A stretch of 64,000 nt of DNA, taken from NCBI GenBank assembly GCA_036250225.1, contig JAPZLL010000009.1:682001-746000 (forward strand), given 5' to 3'. Every line of letters begins with the position of its first letter. Position 1 is the first letter of the stretch. The notes beneath the pieces were generated by a model that searched no databases, was not told where the DNA came from, and saw nothing but the letters and a program-made list of their open reading frames with translations. A program made the position numbers and the translations under genes. The DNA comes from Cercophora sp. LCS_1 (taxonomy: Eukaryota > Ascomycota > Sordariomycetes > Sordariales > Lasiosphaeriaceae). This document shows positions 9,309 through 21,213 of this stretch, in pieces.

Positions 9309-11565
9309 GGTGGTGATCTTGGGGAAAAGAGGGTCACCCAGGGGTATGGCTGGGGTGGTCGATGCGTCCAAGGGGGCTGTTGACGGCATCCATTCGTCAA
9401 TGGGCCTGAGGACCAATCTTGGGGAGCGCGGGAGTGGGTCTGGGATGTGGACGGGCGAGTTGGTGATGTTGCATCATCCCAGCATCCCGCGCCGCTCGTG
9501 TAATATCCTTGAGAACTCTAATGAGACAGCCAACAACATGCAGCATGCAGGTGGAAAGATTCTAAAATAGAGCAGACCGAGCAGGTCCAATGACGACCAG
9601 GCGATTTATCTTGTAGCCTCGTGTGGCTAGAGCTGAAGTTTGAGGCCAAGAACAGAGCCGGCAAGTGTGGCTCTGAGTTGACTATGAGCAACAACGTTAC
9701 TTCTAGGCAGACGAATTCTCGAAGTGTTCCGTGGCTGAAAGGGTTGAGGACTAGATCCAAAGCATGCTTACTCCTGAGCCACAGGAACGGGTGCGGTGCA
9801 AACGGCGGCAGGGCAGTGGCGATATGCAACTCTGCCCCTCGGTGCCGGTGGCTTGTAAGGCGACCAGTCACGGTGAGATGGCTGTCAGCAAGCTGGAATG
9901 GGGATGTGACGGAAAAGACGGAATCATCCAACCGATCCACTCCTCGGCTTGGACGCCGAAGCGACATGGTTGTCCATCGAAGACTTGAAGGATCTCTCTT
10001 GCTTCTCCAACATGTTGGGATCGGGTTAGTGAGGTGGGGGAAGGCTACCAGCGGCTTGCGGAGAGAGCCTTGCGAGGGCCCTGCGAAGCTGATGTGCGAG
10101 TTGTTGGACGTCTTGGCGAGGATCAAAGACTGGGGAGAAAAGATGAAAAAGATCCGCCCAAAGCGGTCCAACGGTGCACTGAGTCCTGCGAGAGAGCTCT
10201 TCCAGTCGCTCACTGGTCAGGCTCGTGGGTGCGAGCACAGGGCAATATGCGACCATTGATTTTCACTTTCCACACCAGGGGAAGGCTTCTTGCTGAAATG
10301 TTGCGCCGGCGACTTCAGCTTGCTGCCGGACGGTATTCGACCAGTTGTAAAGGCGCGGGACAAAACACTATTGGCTCCCGACGGGGCCTGAGCCACATGA
10401 GCTCCCTCCACGAAAATGGAGACGGCCGACTGGAGGCTCGCGGGTGGGCCGCCGGATTGGGCTGCTCAACGTCTGTGGCGTCGCTGAAAGCTCGTCTACG
10501 TTTCCGTTTGGGGATCCCTGCGTGTGCGCACGCTCCACACAGTTCCCACCATGGGCATCGACGCTTGGCCAAGCCACCAAGATCGCCTCTTTTTGCGTGC
10601 AACACCACTTGGAGAGCCTCATTCTTGTCCCTACGGTGCGCTACGTAGTTATCGTCTGATTTCTGATCCGGCCTTTCCTGGGGCCTTGCAGCAGCGGGCT
10701 TGCAGCCGTGCATGACGGTGCATTGCACTTTGAAGGCTGACCAGGGCCCACAACCAAACAACTGCTCTTACTCCCATCACTGTGTCTCTTGCGTCTGTTG
10801 TTCCTGGCACTGGCGGGCGCCCGTCGTCCTCGACCGCCCTGTAGGGACGCCAGGGGCAGGAGGGGGAGTGGAGGGTGTGTGGAACTTCGGCCAGCTCGGT
10901 AGGGGCCATGTCGACTTGTTAGCTCGACACCCGACATCATGGCGCTCCGGTCTGGACTTGGGGGACGTAGCATCGTTCGCCGAAACTGTGCAACACATCT
11001 CATCAGCCCGCATACTGCGGGAAGGCTGACATCGAACAACGTTAGATGATGTCGTTATCTGCGGGTCCCGGCATGGCACTGCTGTTGCGATGTGGCCTGG
11101 TAGGGCAGAGAGTGGAACAGGGCCAGGTACCTCGCTGGTCGTGAGAACTCTCCTCCAACATGGAAGAACCCACACGGGGAATACGTACCGGCAAATCTCC
11201 CTCCCGCTCAGGAGAGACTCCTCCCCCCTTCTCCTGGCCAGTGTCCCGTCTGTCGATGGTCTAAGAGTTGGCGATGGCGAATTTCTACAAAAGCCGTTGA
11301 GTCTCGCCTCCTCGAAACGCCGTCACAACAGCCATCGACAAGCCATCATCACCACTCCTTTCCGGGAACCGCCAATCTCTTCTCCTTTCAGCCTTGCTCT
11401 TGCCCTCTGTCCTGCTTGCTCTGCGTCAAGCATTGTCACTCCTTCTTTCCGGTCAAGACCATCTGTTCTACCACATCTTTCTTCCTCTTGATCACCAGAG
11501 CCCTTTGCTCTTCGATATCATACCCCCAAGCCGCTATTCCCCATTGATAATCACAACTCCCCACC
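9309..11565. other. Long intergenic region, no gene supported
   Basis: About 2.3 kb. Opposed frames of 200-230 codons overlap each other on both strands (around 9518-10259), but neither has conserved-looking blocks or domain motifs. The last 300 bases are pyrimidine-rich, as expected of a fungal promoter/leader for the next gene. Confidence 0.5.
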
Positions 11566-12444
11566 ATGAGCGACGGATGTACGTCTCCCTAACGGGCCGC
11601 CCCTCCCCGTCGCCCCTCCCCCGTCGCCCCTTCCCCCACTGATTTAAGGCTGCCCTTCCCACACGTCCGCTCTCTTGGGCCCGGGCACTCCTAAAATTAG
11701 CAAACGCCACCCAACAAGCAAGTGATGTCTAACATGGACTCCGAATCTACAGTGAACGAGTACCGCACGGCGCGAGTCGCCGAGGTGCTTTCCGATTTTC
11801 GTACTCTCCAGTACTACATCGCCGCTGCCCCCGCCGACCCGACCAACATGGACGACTACTACACCGAGGGCTGGGCAGCACTTCGCCAGTGTGCACTTGA
11901 CGGGCAGCACATTCTCAACTGCGCGGCCGACATCACAGTTCCGCGCTCCTCGGGCGGGGCCGATGAGCAGGCCAAGGCTGAGTTAAAGCAGTATATTCCC
12001 CTTTTCTACAGCCAGCGCAATTCCCGTCTCCGAGCCTTATTATGGGCTTTTTCTGACAACAACACCACGCAGGGTCTACCTCGACGCCTATGCTCGCAGA
12101 CACGAAGGCCAAAAGATCTATCTTCGTCAGGCCGCATGCCAACGCTGGATCGAGTGGCGGGATCAGATTCTTATGGGCGGTCAACCTCACTCGGGAAACC
12201 AGTCCCAGCTTCGTGTCATTGATCAGCAGCTTCGCTCCGTAGGTTTCTTTCCCTTTTTCCTAGTCGTTTCCTTCACCGCCTCCACCAAACCCCTCCCCCT
12301 AACGCAACGCAGGAACTCGCCAACATCACCGACGAGGTCATCTACGCCGAACTCCAGGCCTCCGACATCGGCATGGGCCGTTGGACCGACGAGGATCCTT
12401 CCCTCCGGGCAGTTCAGCGCTGGATTCGTTCTCGTCGCCGTTAG
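11566..12444 (+). CDS. Unidentified conserved-looking fungal protein
   Basis: Not recognised. Proposed exons 11566-11578, 11723-11981, 12073-12238, 12313-12444 give 189 aa. Exon 1 is tiny (MSDG), donor GTACGT. The protein is helical and polar, with NEYRTARVAEVLSDF near the start, YLDAYARHEGQKIYLRQAA in the middle and IRSRRR at the end. Intron 3 (12239-12312) is clear. Intron 2 is not: the acceptor CAG at 12070-12072 needs a phase-2 donor. The only fitting GT is the weak GTTAAA at 11982, whereas the bases after it (to about 12032) also read as good protein in frame. Either the donor is weak or non-canonical, or the sequence has an indel. Gene confidence is moderate to good, exact structure lower. 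Confidence 0.65.
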
Positions 12445-13131
12445 GTGCGTCACCGACGCATCTTGCTGTCCGCCTGCTACGAACCCACACGACGACGACG
12501 ACCGAGCCCAAACCAGAGACGAAACCAACGAAGTCACGACCACGCTACTTTCGTCCACGAAAAGGAAATTTTAATACCAACAACTACACATGGCGATGCA
12601 GGGACATCCACTGTACAGCATTTAATCACCCTGCCCACACAGCAAAATTTCTTCTTCCTCGGTCGACACCACGACAACACACAAGCGGTTTTCGATTCAC
12701 CAGCAGCGACGGCGTTCATCTTCATTTCCCTTTCTTCTTTTGGCTTTGACTCGGCGATACCATGGAGCATACGCAGGGATTTACTGGTGCCAGTCCAGGG
12801 GTTTCAAAATGTTTGGAGATATTGCTTGTTCTTATTGCGTTTTTGGTTCTTGTCTTCTCTTCAACACACCATTCTCTGTACATGATTTTGGGTGGTTGCG
12901 ACGGGATCGCGTGTTTGCGGCTTGTACATACATACTGTCACTATGGGTTTGCGGAAAGATATTCAGGGGTATTGGAAAACGGAGGCAGTAGTTTTATGTA
13001 CATCGAGGATGGGGGGCACTTACTACTACTGCCTGGAGCAGGGTCATATCATGGGGGAGCAATGAAAAAACTGGTTGATCTCAAATCTTATATACAATAT
13101 GTATACACTCTGACCGACTGTCGGTGTTCCA
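12445..13131. other. Convergent 3' region
   Basis: Tail-to-tail space between the unidentified gene (+) and the TMEM234 homologue (-). No credible coding sequence or RNA gene seen. Confidence 0.5.
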
Positions 13132-13698
13132 TCATGACACATTCTTACTCTGCACACACAACGCAATCCCACTGATGCTCAACACCATTCCAAGCATGGT
13201 ATCTACCCCAAGTCAGTATCACCATACCCAAACAAATAGGAACAGACTCACCTCGGCTGATAACTTTCCCTTCCACCCACCACTCCCCGATCACAGTAAA
13301 CAAAAAAGCCAACGTATTCACAATTGGCACCGTTAAGCTCAGTTCTACCCCTTATCAGTATGGCCCCCTTTTTGTCCACCTCTCCACTCATCAAGGGAAA
13401 ACTCACCAGCTTTCCCAATCAACAAGAAAAACCACACACTCCCCGTCAGATTCAGCAACAAGGGCACCGCATATCGCGGATTCCGCAACAGGTCCACCAC
13501 GGCAAAAAATGCCCCATACACTTTGGTCTTGACCCACGACGCCCGCACCGCCTCGGTCTCGAGCACGGCGTGCGCCGGCGGCGCGTGGTCTTTTGCTGCG
13601 CGGCGTATAAACGGCGTTGTTAGACCCCATGCGAGGCCGACCATTAGGAAGCCTAGAATGTAGTTGATTGCGCCGGGGCGGTGGGGATCTTCCTGCAT
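13132..13698 (-). CDS. TMEM234-family small membrane protein
   Basis: Three exons on the complement: 13698-13407, 13344-13252, 13202-13132, total 151 aa. The product starts MQEDPHRPGAINYILGFLMVG with a glycine/tryptophan-rich first membrane helix (GFLMVGLAWGLTTPFIRRA). It continues through VPLLLNLTGSVWFFLLIGKAELSLTVPIVN and ends LGMVLSISGIALCVQSKN. That is four predicted membrane segments and the layout of the TMEM234 (UPF0546) family, related to small EamA/DMT-type transporters. Biochemical function is unknown; an endomembrane location is inference. Introns have GTGAGT donors and TAG acceptors. Confidence 0.85.
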
Positions 13699-15764
13699 TT
13701 TGTCTCCTCTTTCACGATTTGGTTTTGGGTTGGTTGGATGATGGAGTGTGATTGCGTGATTTGTTTCTACTCTGTTGCGATGATCTGTTTATTTTCACCT
13801 AGGTTATGTGAGGACCGAACCCTGTGCGTGGACAGGATGGGTAAAGTTGAGAGGCGGACAATCGGAGCCGGCCGGAAAGCTTCCTCACACAGACCGGGCC
13901 GGGTAACGCAGCCGGGAGTGAGCGAGGTGTGTTCAACACGGCGGCCTCTTTTTTTTTTCGGGTTCAAAAAGTTCTGAAAAAGAGCGTGATGAGGCGGTGA
14001 ACGAACAAAACGGAGATATGGACGGATGCGGCAAGTTCAGCTTGGTTTCGGTTTCAGCGGTGATGCTGATTCTGATTGTGTGAGATGGAGCCCGTTTGCA
14101 GTTGCACTTGCATTTCAGCTGCGTGGAGGTCAAGTCCGACGACCTGGGATGGGATGGTGAACAACGATGGGGCGGGGATAAGCGATGCGATGGGACCGGG
14201 GGAGTGAGGCTTATCGATAAAACGGTGTGGCTTGGTGGGCTTGGTGGGGAGGGGGGCAATTCCGATTGGATTAGTGGGCCCGGCTTTGGTTGCCCGGGGA
14301 ATTGGGTAGGATTGGACGGGCGTGAGATGCATTGCGCCCCCCCTTTGTCCGTCTGGGTGGGTGGATGGTGCCATGAGTGAGATCTCGGGAATGGAGGAGG
14401 GGCGTGGAGATAAGGTTGTTTTCTGGGTTCTTACTGCGTTTGTTTGATGGGTCGGTATTTTTGGGGTTCGACTTGGAAGTCTCGTTTGGGTGGGAGGGTT
14501 TTCATACCCCCTGAATGCAAAAGGGGGTTGATTGGCACCACCAAAACGGCTGACCCAGGCAGCCAGATTCTCTTGACGTCGATTCGCGTGTAGTTGGCAA
14601 ATGGGAATGGCCTCACTGATCTGAACATCTCGACCAAAACACATTGCTGAAGCCTGGAATGGCTTTAGGTTTGGGGTCATCAACGACAGTTCGCAGGTAG
14701 GCAGTGGCTGGCTGACCCGTTCACTGCTGGAACGATAGGATTCCCGTTGACTTGCCCCTTTTCCTCGACTCAAACATACCATGGTGGTCAAGCCTAACTT
14801 GAGATGGGCCGTACCCCTTTCGTTGACGTCATCGGAACAATTGAAGTAACCGATGAACGGTACGAATGATGACCCGGTTTCTTCGAGTTTTATCGAGAGG
14901 AGACGCTCGAGATCGATCTCCAGGATTGCTTCTGGTCTTGAGATCTCTGTCGAGCTCTGGAATGCCAGGATACGCAAATCCCGATCGATCACATGGGCTT
15001 CCTTGTGGAGATCTCCTGTAGCCTTGACGGGCTAGTCCGGCTTCTGTGCGTCGATCCCACCGCTCACCGATTCAAACGCTCGAGGTGGACGTTGACATCG
15101 CCTAGAGCGCAGCTCTCTCAAGAATGACAATAAGTATTCTCCAGGCAATGGTCGCGGTTCTAGTAGACGAAACTTGAAGACGCTCATCCCAAGTCAAATA
15201 CTTGGACCTGGCTGTCCTGATTAAGGAAGCCCTCAGCGAGACCGTCAATTGGTACTTGACGCCGTTTGATCTTCTATGGTCCTGCGCAAAGTGCCTTAGA
15301 CATCGTGCTGAGAGCTACGATGGAAACGGAAACGCATTGCAACCATTGTGGGCGACCCTGGGATCATGGCCACTCCGCTCATACGGAGAGAGTAGTCGTC
15401 GTCATACAATGCCCAGTCTTGTCAGGGGTTTCCGGGAGAGGGGGGGGCTAAGGGCCTCTATGATCAGCAACAGATCTCTTCGCTCCCGAACATATGATTC
15501 AGCGCGATCTGCCATCACAAGTCACAAGTGCTAAGGCAATCGACGATACGGTGACGACAGCTCCGATCCTGATCGTGAATCGCGACGTCAGGCGTCTCAG
15601 CCCGACTCGAGCTCGAGGATGGTGTCTGCAGCGATGCATCGGGATGACTCCTATATATACTACCGCAAGAGTGTTCCTCATGGGCAATGCCAATCCATAT
15701 CCAAACACTCAATACCACAAACATCATCATCGCAGCTTCCAGCCAACTTCAACCAACTCTCAAC
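13699..15764. other. Divergent intergenic region before con-6
   Basis: About 2.1 kb between two outward-facing genes (TMEM234 homologue and con-6). A 312-codon open stretch on the minus strand (14054-14992) is Pro/His/Ser-rich without any conserved block, and I do not count it as a gene. The right end holds the con-6 TATA box. Confidence 0.5.
15652..15659 (+). promoter_or_regulatory. TATA box of con-6
   Basis: TATATATA lies 106 bp upstream of the con-6 ATG. A strong TATA fits a developmentally switched, highly induced gene. Confidence 0.6.
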
Positions 15765-16121
15765 ATGCCTAGTGACGCTCAGATTGCCGGCGGCCACAAG
15801 GCCAACCTCAAGAACCCTAACACCTCCGAGGAGTCGAAGGAGAACTCGCGCAAGGTCCTCGAAAATGAGTTCAACGGCGGTGATGGTATGTCGAGTCTGT
15901 GACAGTGGGAAGCTACGACTGACTCCCAAATCTAGTTCCCAAGGCCGGCGACTCGGGTGACAAGAACCCCGGAAACGTTGCCGGTGGGCTGAAGGCGTAA
16001 GCACGCACCAATCCGTTCCTTATGAAGTGAAGCTGATGACGCGCGGCACAGCACCCTCAAGAACCCCAACGTCTCCGACGAGGCAAAGGAGTCCGCCAAG
16101 GAGCGTCTTGACCAGATGTAA
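15765..16121 (+). CDS. con-6: Conidiation-specific protein 6 (Con-6)
   Basis: Three exons, 15765-15885, 15936-15996, 16052-16121, total 83 aa (Neurospora Con-6 is of similar size). The protein contains the family's duplicated motif: GGHKANLKNPNTSEESKENS near residue 10 and GGLKATLKNPNVSDEAKESA near residue 58. It is small, hydrophilic and rich in Lys/Asn/Gly/Glu, with no signal peptide. Con-6 proteins build up in conidia and other spores and are probably stress-protective or stored; their exact activity is unknown. The two introns split between the repeats. A TATA box is present at 15652. Confidence 0.95.
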
Positions 16122-17272
16122 GGTGTGGTACGGTCAACTTGGGTACGCGTTCCTGCATGCGGTTGGGGGGCGGCGGTTGGTGCTTAGCACTTCGACTATG
16201 GGGTCAAGCGGGTTCCTGATGTCATGGATGCAACGCTGTAAAGCTAGTTCTCGATGCGCCGTATGTTGAACCGAATCGAGTGTGTTTCTACTCTGCAAGG
16301 CCGGCGTGGCATGGTTGAACTCTGTGCAAGGAGGAAGCTGTCGATTCGATGGCCGGGAGCACCTGGGTCGGACGAGGCCGAAGAAACGTGAACTGATCTA
16401 CTAGTCAAGGAATCATGATGTTTCCTATGACCTATGTTGATATTTTCTTTCCAATTGTCAGGGATGGAGTTTCTTGGAATGCGGGGCAGTTCAGCTCCCG
16501 ATTGCGAAAGCTGTGCCGAAGGCGGGGATAGGGACGTCAACAAAGTGGCTCAGAGCTCAAGCTTGAGTCCCAAACCTCATGGGATTACGAGTCATCGCAA
16601 AACCCAAGACTGAAGCTAGAACACACAGATGCACCACGGGAAAAGGGAAGAGGTCATTGTTTAGATTACGGATTGCCAGGCAGAACGATTGACCCAAAAA
16701 TTGGATCGAGTGATCAAGTGTGATCCCCTTCTTTCCCAGAACCCCGCCAAAGAAAGCTATGGGCTGGTGCGTCGTAGGCTGGGCGCCCAGCCTCGCTGAT
16801 TTGCAGTCCCAGCACCCAAGCAGGGCCACCAGCCACCAAGGAAGAGTGGGACCGCCGCTTGCGCCCTGGGTTCTTTGGTTGAGACCAACCACCGAGTGGA
16901 CGCGAACCACAACAATCCTGCACGCAATCCCCACCCTTGGCTTGCAGCTTCCCTGACCCTGTCGCGCAGACACCCGCGAAGCTGCAGTCCCTTTTCGTCG
17001 CTTCTCAACTTCTCACCACTCAAATTCCCTTTTCTCTCCGGCATCCTCCCGGCTCCGATATCTTTTCCGTTTCGTGCTTCGTCTTTTTCTTCGGAGCTCC
17101 TGCCGTGTTTTTGTATTTTTTTGTTTTGGTCTGTTGCGTCGGGACAACAAGCTGCGGTGCTGCCCTGCCGCACCTAAACAAAGGCGAGGCTCCCAAGTAA
17201 ACATACTGGCGACAACTCCCGATCTCATGTGCTGAGACAGCCTCGACCCCGCGCACCCCCCCATCCGACAGC
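16122..17272. other. Intergenic, con-6 3' flank and promoter of the C2 gene
   Basis: About 1.15 kb. The last 300 bases are T/C-rich, typical of a fungal promoter and leader. No further gene seen. Confidence 0.5.
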
Positions 17273-20200
17273 ATGGCGACCAAGACCAAGGTCAATCCCC
17301 TCAGCGGGATGCACACGGCCGGCATCTTCTCTGACATGACTGTTGACGGTCCGCAAATCGGTACTCTTGTCGTTGTTGTCGATCGAGGGAAGAACCTGCC
17401 CAACCGCAAGACGATCGGCAAGCAGGATCCCTACTGTGCTGCACGCCTGGGCAAAGAGGCAAAGAAGACCAACACCGATATTCGCGGTGGTCAGACCCCA
17501 AAATGGTAAGTGGTTTCATTCGGTTCCCCAGATTCGCTCCGCTCCTAGGGCAAAACTAACAAGGGTTGTGATCTAGGGATCAAGAACTGCGATTCACCGT
17601 CCATGATTCCCCCGACTACTTCCAGCTCAAGGTGTCAGTGTTCAACGACGACAAGAAGACCGAATTGATCGGAGAGTCGTGGATCGACCTCCGCGACATT
17701 ATCATCCCAGGCGGTGGGCAAAGCGACCAGTGGCATCAGTTGGCTTGCAAGGGAAAGTACGCCGGAGAGGTTCGCATAGAAATCACCTTCTACGACAGTC
17801 GCCCGAAGCCTGAGAAACCTGCTGTCAAGGCCAAGCCGCCTGTGAGCGCTGAGCCGGAGGCGGTATCTGTTGCACCGTCGTCGACGACCGCGACCGGGCC
17901 GCGGAGCATGCCAAAGCGCCGGCCCCTGCCCTCGGATCCGGTCACAGGAAAGGCCCCACCTTCGCCCACCCCCGAGGCCGTCGAGACGCCGCCTAGGCCT
18001 CAGCCAAACCCACCGTCTTCGATTGCACAGAGTCATTCCCCTATTCACCAGCCCGACTACAACACGCCCCCTCCTGCGCCCCCTGCAGCCGGCGGTCGTT
18101 ATCAAGAACCGGCAGACCACTACTCCCCCCGGGCTCCAAGTGGAGACTTCGGAACGCCGAGTCGCCGTACTGATTACTCCGGACAGCAATACCGGACTCC
18201 TGACCGTCAGGATCCTTACCAGTCGCACCCCGATGATAGGGACCACAGCCCTCACTACCAGCCGTCTCCCCACGACCGTTATGACGCCCGATCATCTCAG
18301 GAGCGCTATGATTTTCCACAACTGGAACACCAGAGGGCACGATCTTTCGAGGAGGATAGACCGCCTCCACCGCCAGCACATCGGAGCAGAACGGGTAGCA
18401 ACCCCTCCATGAACTCGGCTTATCAGAGCGGAACCCCGACAACCATGCGACACGATGTCCTCCGAAACGAAGCCCAACGTCAGTCTGCCACAGCAAGCTA
18501 TCCAGGACGACCGACGTACAAGGCTTACGACTCGGCTCCTGCGGCTCCGATTGCGCCGCAGTACTTGAGCTTCGATCACCCGTCCCCGCCGCGTCACCAT
18601 TCCTACGACGCCAACTACGACCAATCGTACCGCCCCATGCAGGCCACTGTCGAGGATGTGCCCGAATCGCCCGACTCGATTAACAACTCGTGGAGAGGTC
18701 GCAGGTCTCATGCCCCGCAGTCACAGTCGCAGCCTCAGCTCGAGAACGACTACGATACGGGTGCAAGCCCTGCGCCGCTGAACCTTTCGGGGAGAGGTGG
18801 TGGAGCCGCGAGCCGGTATTCTCATGTTCCGGGCATGCCGGACCAACACCGGCGCCACGACTCCAACGGATATGCGCCTTCGCCCACCACAATGGTTTCT
18901 CACCGAGAGGTTTCTGGCCAATCATCAAGGCATTTTGGTAGGCACTCTGAAACCTCGTTAGTGGCTTATGGCAATCATCCGGATCAACAGGCGGCAGCCT
19001 ACCGGAGTGAATTGGACGACACCTCGGCCTATGGCGCAATGCCGATGGTCCCCGCTTCCTTGGTCCCTGGCATGGATCCAAGTCTTACGCGAGAAATCTC
19101 TGAGCAGCTCCAACAAGATCGGAACCACAAGCGTCGGTATACCCAGCCCGCGCCGGTAGACACGCCGCCCAGAGGCCGCATGATGAACGAAGTGTCACGG
19201 CGGTACGAGGATATGCCGCCGAGCGCATACAACTCCGGGCCGCCGTCGACCAGTCGAGGCCAAATCGCATACCCGGGACCTTCAACATCGACCGTGAACG
19301 TCGTGATCAAGCAGCGCAGCTACTCGCCGAACCCTCCGCGAGATCCGAGCCCCAACATCCAGCACAGCATCAGACGGAAGTCCCTCAGTCCGGTGCCACC
19401 GCCGTCGGACGAGCCGCGCCGACTGTCGGGGGTCCCCTTCGGACCCGACTCGTACGACGCATTTAACCCGTCCGCAAGTGCCTCCGCCATCCGCGATCCC
19501 GCTACTACCCGGCCGGATTACGACGAGGCCTCGGGGAAGATCATCACCCACGATGGCCGCGAAGTCGATCCCTCAGACCATCTCCCGATGGAGAGCTGGG
19601 CGCCCGAGCCCGAGCCCAAGAAGCCATCCAACCCATCGTCTGCTACCACCTCCTCCAGGCCCTCTCCTGCCGGCGCTCAACCCCTTCCTTCGTCCGGGCG
19701 ACGTGCTCTTCGTCTTGCAGGCCGCCCGCAGTCCATGCTACCCGGGAGCGGCATCACGTATTCCGGCGGTCCCGAACCCTCTGAGCCAGCTACACCCTCT
19801 CCCCCGGCTTCAACTGGCCGCAACCGGCTTCAGAAGAAGGCCCACCGTAGCTCGATGGCCTCTGGCCCTGTCATGTCGGGAGCCAACGGTTTTGGCCGTA
19901 ATGGGGGAAATGATGTCGGTTCAAGTCCCCTTGCCCCTCTCCCGGCACACCAAGACAACTTTACACCCCCTCGGCAGCTCACACGGGCTTCCACTTATGA
20001 CTATGCTGGCCCTGGCTCAAGTGAGAACCGTGCCCCTGTCTTATATAACGGAGTCTATAACAGCGGCGGGTACAGCCCAACGCCCCAAGGCAGAAGCGCG
20101 CCGGTGGTTCCAGCAAAGGTGCCGCTGGCGTTGCCGCCGCCAAGCGGCCCGGTGATGAGTGGAGCTTTGCAACTGCATAGTAGCAGCCTGGCTAGACGAG

Positions 20201-20343
20201 GTGGTTTGGATGACTGGGAGTATGATGACAGGACACGCGATCGTGATATGTGGGGTGGTGGCGGCGGTAACTCGAGCTTGGAGGAGGAGCTCAGCCGAAT
20301 CGATATTGGGACGGGCAGGAGCCGGAGACGGGATGGCTACTAA
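17273..20343 (+). CDS. C2-domain ingression protein, Inn1/Fic1-like
   Basis: Two exons, 17273-17505 and 17577-20343, total 999 aa. Residues about 20-140 form a C2 domain: GTLVVVVDRGKNLPNRKTIGKQDPY, DQELRFTVHDS, LKVSVFNDDKKTELIGESWIDL, and VRIEITFYDSRPK. This is the N-terminal C2 arrangement of budding yeast Inn1 and fission yeast Fic1, which work at the actomyosin ring during septum formation. The remaining ~850 residues are disordered and very rich in Pro, Ser, Tyr and Arg, with many PxxP stretches that could bind SH3 domains such as those of Cyk3/Hof1-type partners (family knowledge, not shown here). The protein is much longer than Inn1/Fic1, as is common in filamentous ascomycetes. It ends with an RRRDGY tail. 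Confidence 0.85.
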
Positions 20344-21213
20344 CTTTTCATCCGGTGGCTTGTATATTACTGTTTGCCCCTTCTTTTTTTTCATTTTTTT
20401 TTTCACTCTTCACGATTCGGCGTGATGCGTCGGCGACGTTTTCCTTTTTCTGTTTTCCCTTTCCTTGTTTGGAACGGTCTGATTGGCATTCATTTTCACA
20501 TTTTTTTCTTAGCACGAGGCATTTGCGGGAGGAGCCATTGAGACCATCATGTGGGTTTATGATGTATGGCTGGAAGTACGGATGGATTGATGTATGTACC
20601 GATGAGATGTCGCGCGTCCGCTTCATGTCTGATGATACCCGAGGATGATAGACGTAATAGTCAATGACACGGAACCAACAACCACCTCATAAAGTGCGGA
20701 AAAATTAAATAGTGAAAGGCAAAGTGATGAACAGCGAAAGCCTCTCTTCCATGTTTACAGCAAAAACCAATCCACAGAGCCTCTAAACATAATATAGGTA
20801 CACTTTTAAGTATTGAATATGCATCGAATATATTTCGAAGTGTATAACTGGAATCAATTATAGTATGCATGTACTTACGAAAGACCCTTGGGACAGAGGT
20901 TCTGGCATTGATGCGTTGTGATTAGGCGTGCACACAAATCCCAACCCCTTGGTGTTTTTACGACGAGACAATTCACTTTTTGGTGGGGCTTTCACTATTT
21001 ATCACTTTGCCTTTCACCGTTGATTTTTTCCAATATAGTGAGTGGTAACGCAAGAATGGGCTAACTCTTCGGCTCTATCTCGAGGTATGACGAGGTATCT
21101 TGATACACATGGAATTCCCGACCACACTGGTTTAAAAAGAAGTAAAAACCCAACCAACGCCGGCGCAATGCAAATTACACGAGATCCGAAGGCCTGTTTT
21201 TTTCTCTTATTCT
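20344..21213. other. Convergent 3' region
   Basis: 870 bp between the C2 gene (+) and Utp15 gene (-). It is rather AT-rich, with T-runs just after each stop codon that suit 3' UTRs. No gene seen. Confidence 0.5.

Noticed and set aside
9518..10259. Opposed open frames of over 200 codons
   Set aside because: Both strands are open over the same bases and neither product resembles a protein family or shows introns with matching phase.
14054..14992. 312-codon open frame on the minus strand
   Set aside because: Low-complexity Pro/His/Ser-rich product without conserved blocks; frames of similar length occur here antisense to real genes, so openness alone is weak evidence.
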